Assembly (NCBI GenBank): GCA_036346225.1
Contig: JARFIW010000170.1
Location: 8,060,501 to 8,124,500 of the forward strand
Reading direction: 5' to 3'
Source: Platerodrilus igneus
Lineage: Eukaryota > Arthropoda > Insecta > Coleoptera > Lycidae
Length of the DNA stretch: 64,000 nucleotides
Numbering within the stretch: position 1 is the stretch's first letter; every line of letters begins with the position of its first letter. Below are positions 61,341 to 64,000 of the stretch, in pieces. Both the position numbers and the translations under genes were made by a program. Under the pieces are notes generated by a model that had not been told where the DNA came from, searched no databases, and saw nothing but the letters and a program-made list of their open reading frames with translations.

Positions 61341-62614
61341 TTAACGTACAGCTACTCCTTTTTCTCTTTCTACCGTGGATATTCTGACAACCCATGATGT
61401 TTCCTTTTCTATCGTTGACTTTCTTACCTCAAACCCTAACAACAAACAACTTTCTTCCTTAACTCGTTACTCGTTTCGAGTTTGCTATACCACCCTCTCC
61501 ACCTCCTACACCGCATGCTATCATTACTACCCCCCCGCCATACGCTGTTCCTGTCTTGCGAAAAACACCTGTTCTTGATCTCGTTTCGTTCTCCTTCTGG
61601 AGGCGTATACGCCTTAAACCCAATATTTAGTCCTCGTGCCCCAGATCCTTATGCCGATTTTGCCCTTCTTGAAACTTGATTTCTGGACTTTAAGTTTTCT
61701 TTTTATTTACTTCCCTATTTGCAGGGTTTTCTTTCTTTTTCTTACCCGCGTGGTGCCGGTAATAGAATAGCCCCATGGTACGACCTGCCTACCCATGCAC
61801 TACAAACACATACACTTCATACACCCACACACATACTCATACATCAACACACTGGATTCTGTTTTATTTTCTTTGGTACGATTCTTAGCTTTTTGGGTTT
61901 TGCACTTGGTGGTATTTTCTTTTTTTTTTCTTTCTCGTTACTTTCGTTCCACTTTCCTTTCCTTATCGCTTTGCTGGTTTTCTTTGCTGTCGGTCCCTAT
62001 ACTGATTGTGTTTCGTCCATTCGCTCCTATGGTAGGTGCTTTCTAGTCCGTTTTTCTTGCTTCGTAAACCACGACATAGTTGAGTTTAGGTCTAGTTAGC
62101 TATTCTTTTCTTTGATTCTTCGTTTGTTGAGATTTTTGGTTACCACAGTTTGCTGTACACCTTTCCTTTTACCAGCGTTCCTCCTCTCTTCCTCTCGTTC
62201 TCTCTTATTGTCCCCTTGACCTTTGGGTCCCGTTTTGGCTGGTACTGTTGGTTTTCTTCCTCACTTCTTTCCTTTACTGTTGGTTTTCTGCAGGAAACTA
62301 ATCTTCTTTAGAGATCGAAGACTTTCCTGTTTCTTTACAAGAAACATCCGTCCTCCGACGACTTTTTCAGCGTCAATGCCGTTCCATCTTAGTCCTCGTT
62401 GCTTGCTTCCTTTCTTTCCTTCCTTTTTTCTCTCTTCTATTTGTAGCTCTTCGGGCCGGATAAGAATTCTTCTTTTGCTGCTTTTGGAGTGTTTTCCTTT
62501 GTTTTTTTCTTTTAAGCGATTTTTTTGTTTGGGTTTTTTTCTCTTTGTTTTTTAGTCCTGCCCACTCTCTTACTTTATTTTCCTACCCCCAACCTGTTAA
62601 TTTTGCTGGGGGGA
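61341..62614 (+). other. Pyrimidine-rich region without a recognised gene
   Basis: Long T/C-rich runs on the plus strand (for example CTTTCTTTTTCTTACCC). Overlapping frames at 61375-61578, 61719-62099 and 62223-62555 are low-complexity, hydrophobic and probably by-products of composition. Pyrimidine tracts followed by CAG (61720s, 62290s) look like splice acceptors, but no matching exon was found. Confidence 0.35.
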
Positions 62615-62636
62615 TTTGTTACGTATATTTTCAACA
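62615..62636 (+). repeat. 22-bp direct repeat, right
   Basis: Partner of 60705-60726; together they flank a 1.9-kb segment holding the 13-residue repeat ORF. Confidence 0.7.
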
Positions 62637-62940
62637 TCATTAATAATAAACACGCTCTCGAATAAATTCCTCAACTCAAATCCTTTTTGCTTTTAATACG
62701 AAAATTTATTCGATAAATTAAACCGTTTATGCTGCAATTAAATAGATATATCCTGTTTTTAGGTACCCGTTATCTTGGTATACCTTACGAGCGCCGTATA
62801 ATGATTTTCTCTATTGTTCTAGTGTAACGACTTGTTGAAGTAAGGTCGCGCACTATCCGATATAAGCCGGGCTTCTCAGTTTTAATCGCGTTTTTGATGA
62901 CGCGAAGATTTGCAGTTCGGATTCGTGTTATTTGAACCAA
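62637..62940. other. Non-coding stretch
   Basis: Nothing recognised; base composition becomes (G+C)-richer near 62840. Confidence 0.3.
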
Positions 62941-62943
62941 TTT

Positions 62944-63165
62944 TTAATTTGATTCTTCAGCTTGTGCGTTGAAATATTTTCTACGGCGATGGACGTTTTG
63001 TTGTTCGACGGGTGAGAGGTATCTTGCGCGTATTCGCTTTTGGCTGGAGGTCAAATGGGTTCTTTCTTTATGTAGACCAACTGTTTTTGTCGTGGACCGC
63101 GGCTGCAGTTGTGGTGGCGGGGTGAATGTCTCCTGACTACCATGGCTTTGCTGTGGTCGACTCAC
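62944..63165 (-). other. Unrecognised basic 73-residue frame
   Basis: MSRPQQSHGSQETFTPPPQL start; basic and Pro/Gln/Ser-rich with RIRARYLSPVEQQNVHRRRK near the end. The patch 62840-63190 is (G+C)-richer than its surroundings, which makes a coding relic possible. No family recognised. Confidence 0.3.
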
Positions 63166-63177
63166 CCCCGATTGATT

Positions 63178-64000
63178 TCAAGCCAAGTATCCAGACACAT
63201 ACATGTATACAACTTGTTTTCTTTTGTGTATATTAATGGCATGTTTCCTATCAACGTTTGGTGTAGTTACGTGATAAGAAACGTGATACTGTAGGACTAT
63301 TGTTTGTTGCTGGGAATCGATATTATCGCTCAACAGGTGTGATGTACCATTGTCAAGAAAATTTGACAGAGACACTCTTATTCTTTTCTACTGATTAGGT
63401 TATTTTACAAAAGTATTGGGTGCAATTTTAAAAACGCTTGACAAAAGCTCTTACATGTTTATTTACTATTGATTAATTTTATTTTGCGGAAAATACGAGA
63501 TGCGTACTTCGTATCTAAAGTACTAAATTGTTCATATCACATTCTTGTTTTCTTTGAAATAGTAACGCTTAATTTATTGCTTTTGCTTGTTTGTACAGAA
63601 TCTTTTATTTATTTTTATTTGGTAATAGATAATCGTGGGCGACGTGCTTTTTTTTTTTTTGGTATGTAGGTGAATCTCCCCACTTTCGGCGGTTGGTAGT
63701 AAGGCTGGTATTCACTTTCTTCCGGCTACGTCTAGGTATGTAGCAACTTCGAAGCAAATGATCGATCGTTTCATCAGAAAAAATTAGACATGTTGCAAGC
63801 TTTCCTTTACAGAAATGCTAAACGGTTAAATCTGAATGGTACAATACCATCTGCTTGCCAATTCAAAAACTAAGGAAAACCAACCGCTTAAGACGAATCA
63901 TTTTCCACTACGACAATGCGAGCTACCACAATGCGGTTCAAACAAGTGACTTTTGAGCACTCAAAACATCGATTTGATGGGTACACTATAGTAAAGTCCT
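63178..64000. other. Non-coding stretch, no recognised feature
   Basis: Contains a 12-base T run at about 63650 and short unremarkable frames. Nothing further seen. Confidence 0.3.

Noticed and set aside
61719..62099. 126-residue plus frame with a membrane-like profile, and its neighbour at 62223-62555
   Set aside because: Pyrimidine-rich DNA gives Phe/Leu/Ser/Pro-rich frames in any reading; no conserved motif, overlapping alternatives equally open.

Overview
The window reads as arthropod, most likely insect, nuclear DNA. It is AT-rich, has no recognisable cellular gene, and consists largely of transposable elements in many states of decay. The assignment rests on element types (BEL/Pao primer-binding site, R1-like LINE, Penelope-like elements with GIY-YIG endonuclease, mariner, AGT...ACT-type solo LTRs). 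No tRNA, rRNA or CRISPR array was recognised. Everything here was read by eye; no database search was run.

Layout. 0.9-1.5 kb: 5' end of a BEL/Pao element (minus strand: LTR end, primer-binding site, gag start). 1.5-5.3 kb: a broken non-LTR retrotransposon (minus) with repeated 3'-tail units. 6.3-6.8 kb: a solo LTR with AGT-type termini and a 4-bp target duplication. 7.5-9.1 kb: two dispersed repeats that recur at 29-31 kb. 9.1-18.6 kb: a complete Ty3/Gypsy element with nearly identical 2.1-kb LTRs, lying between TA microsatellites. 18.7-19.7 kb: a Penelope-like fragment (minus). 19.8-21.9 and 22.2-24.0 kb: two LTR-like sequences of related design, also abutting TA repeats, with a ~140-bp near-perfect palindrome between them. 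24.0-25.3 kb: a broken three-gene cassette resembling virus-derived (Polinton/Maverick-like) structural genes, then a (G+C)-richer tract with five AGGTCA motifs. 25-36 kb: repeat-derived non-coding DNA with LINE tails, a hAT transposase fragment, hammerhead-like motifs and a SINE-like repeat. 38-43 kb: an R1-like LINE (minus) with ORF1, endonuclease, reverse transcriptase and RNase H. 43.4-49.7 kb: a solo LTR split by an inverted-plus-full Penelope-like composite, the whole apparently inside the LINE 5' region. 50.6-55.4 kb: pieces of an unnamed repeat-associated protein. 56.2-56.8 kb: another solo LTR. 59-63 kb: minisatellite, SINE-like repeat, mariner pseudogene, an ORF built of 13-residue repeats, and pyrimidine-rich DNA.

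How it fits together. Insertion order can be read locally: the Penelope composite (12-bp target duplication) is younger than the solo LTR it splits (4-bp CGCG duplication). The Gypsy element is young (LTRs differ by under about 1%), yet its reading frames carry about nine single-base shifts, which raises the question of recent decay versus assembly indels. The least ordinary signals are the association of long-LTR elements with TA arrays, a ~100-190 bp module shared by LINE tails and the Penelope element, the virus-like cassette, and the 13-residue repeat ORF.
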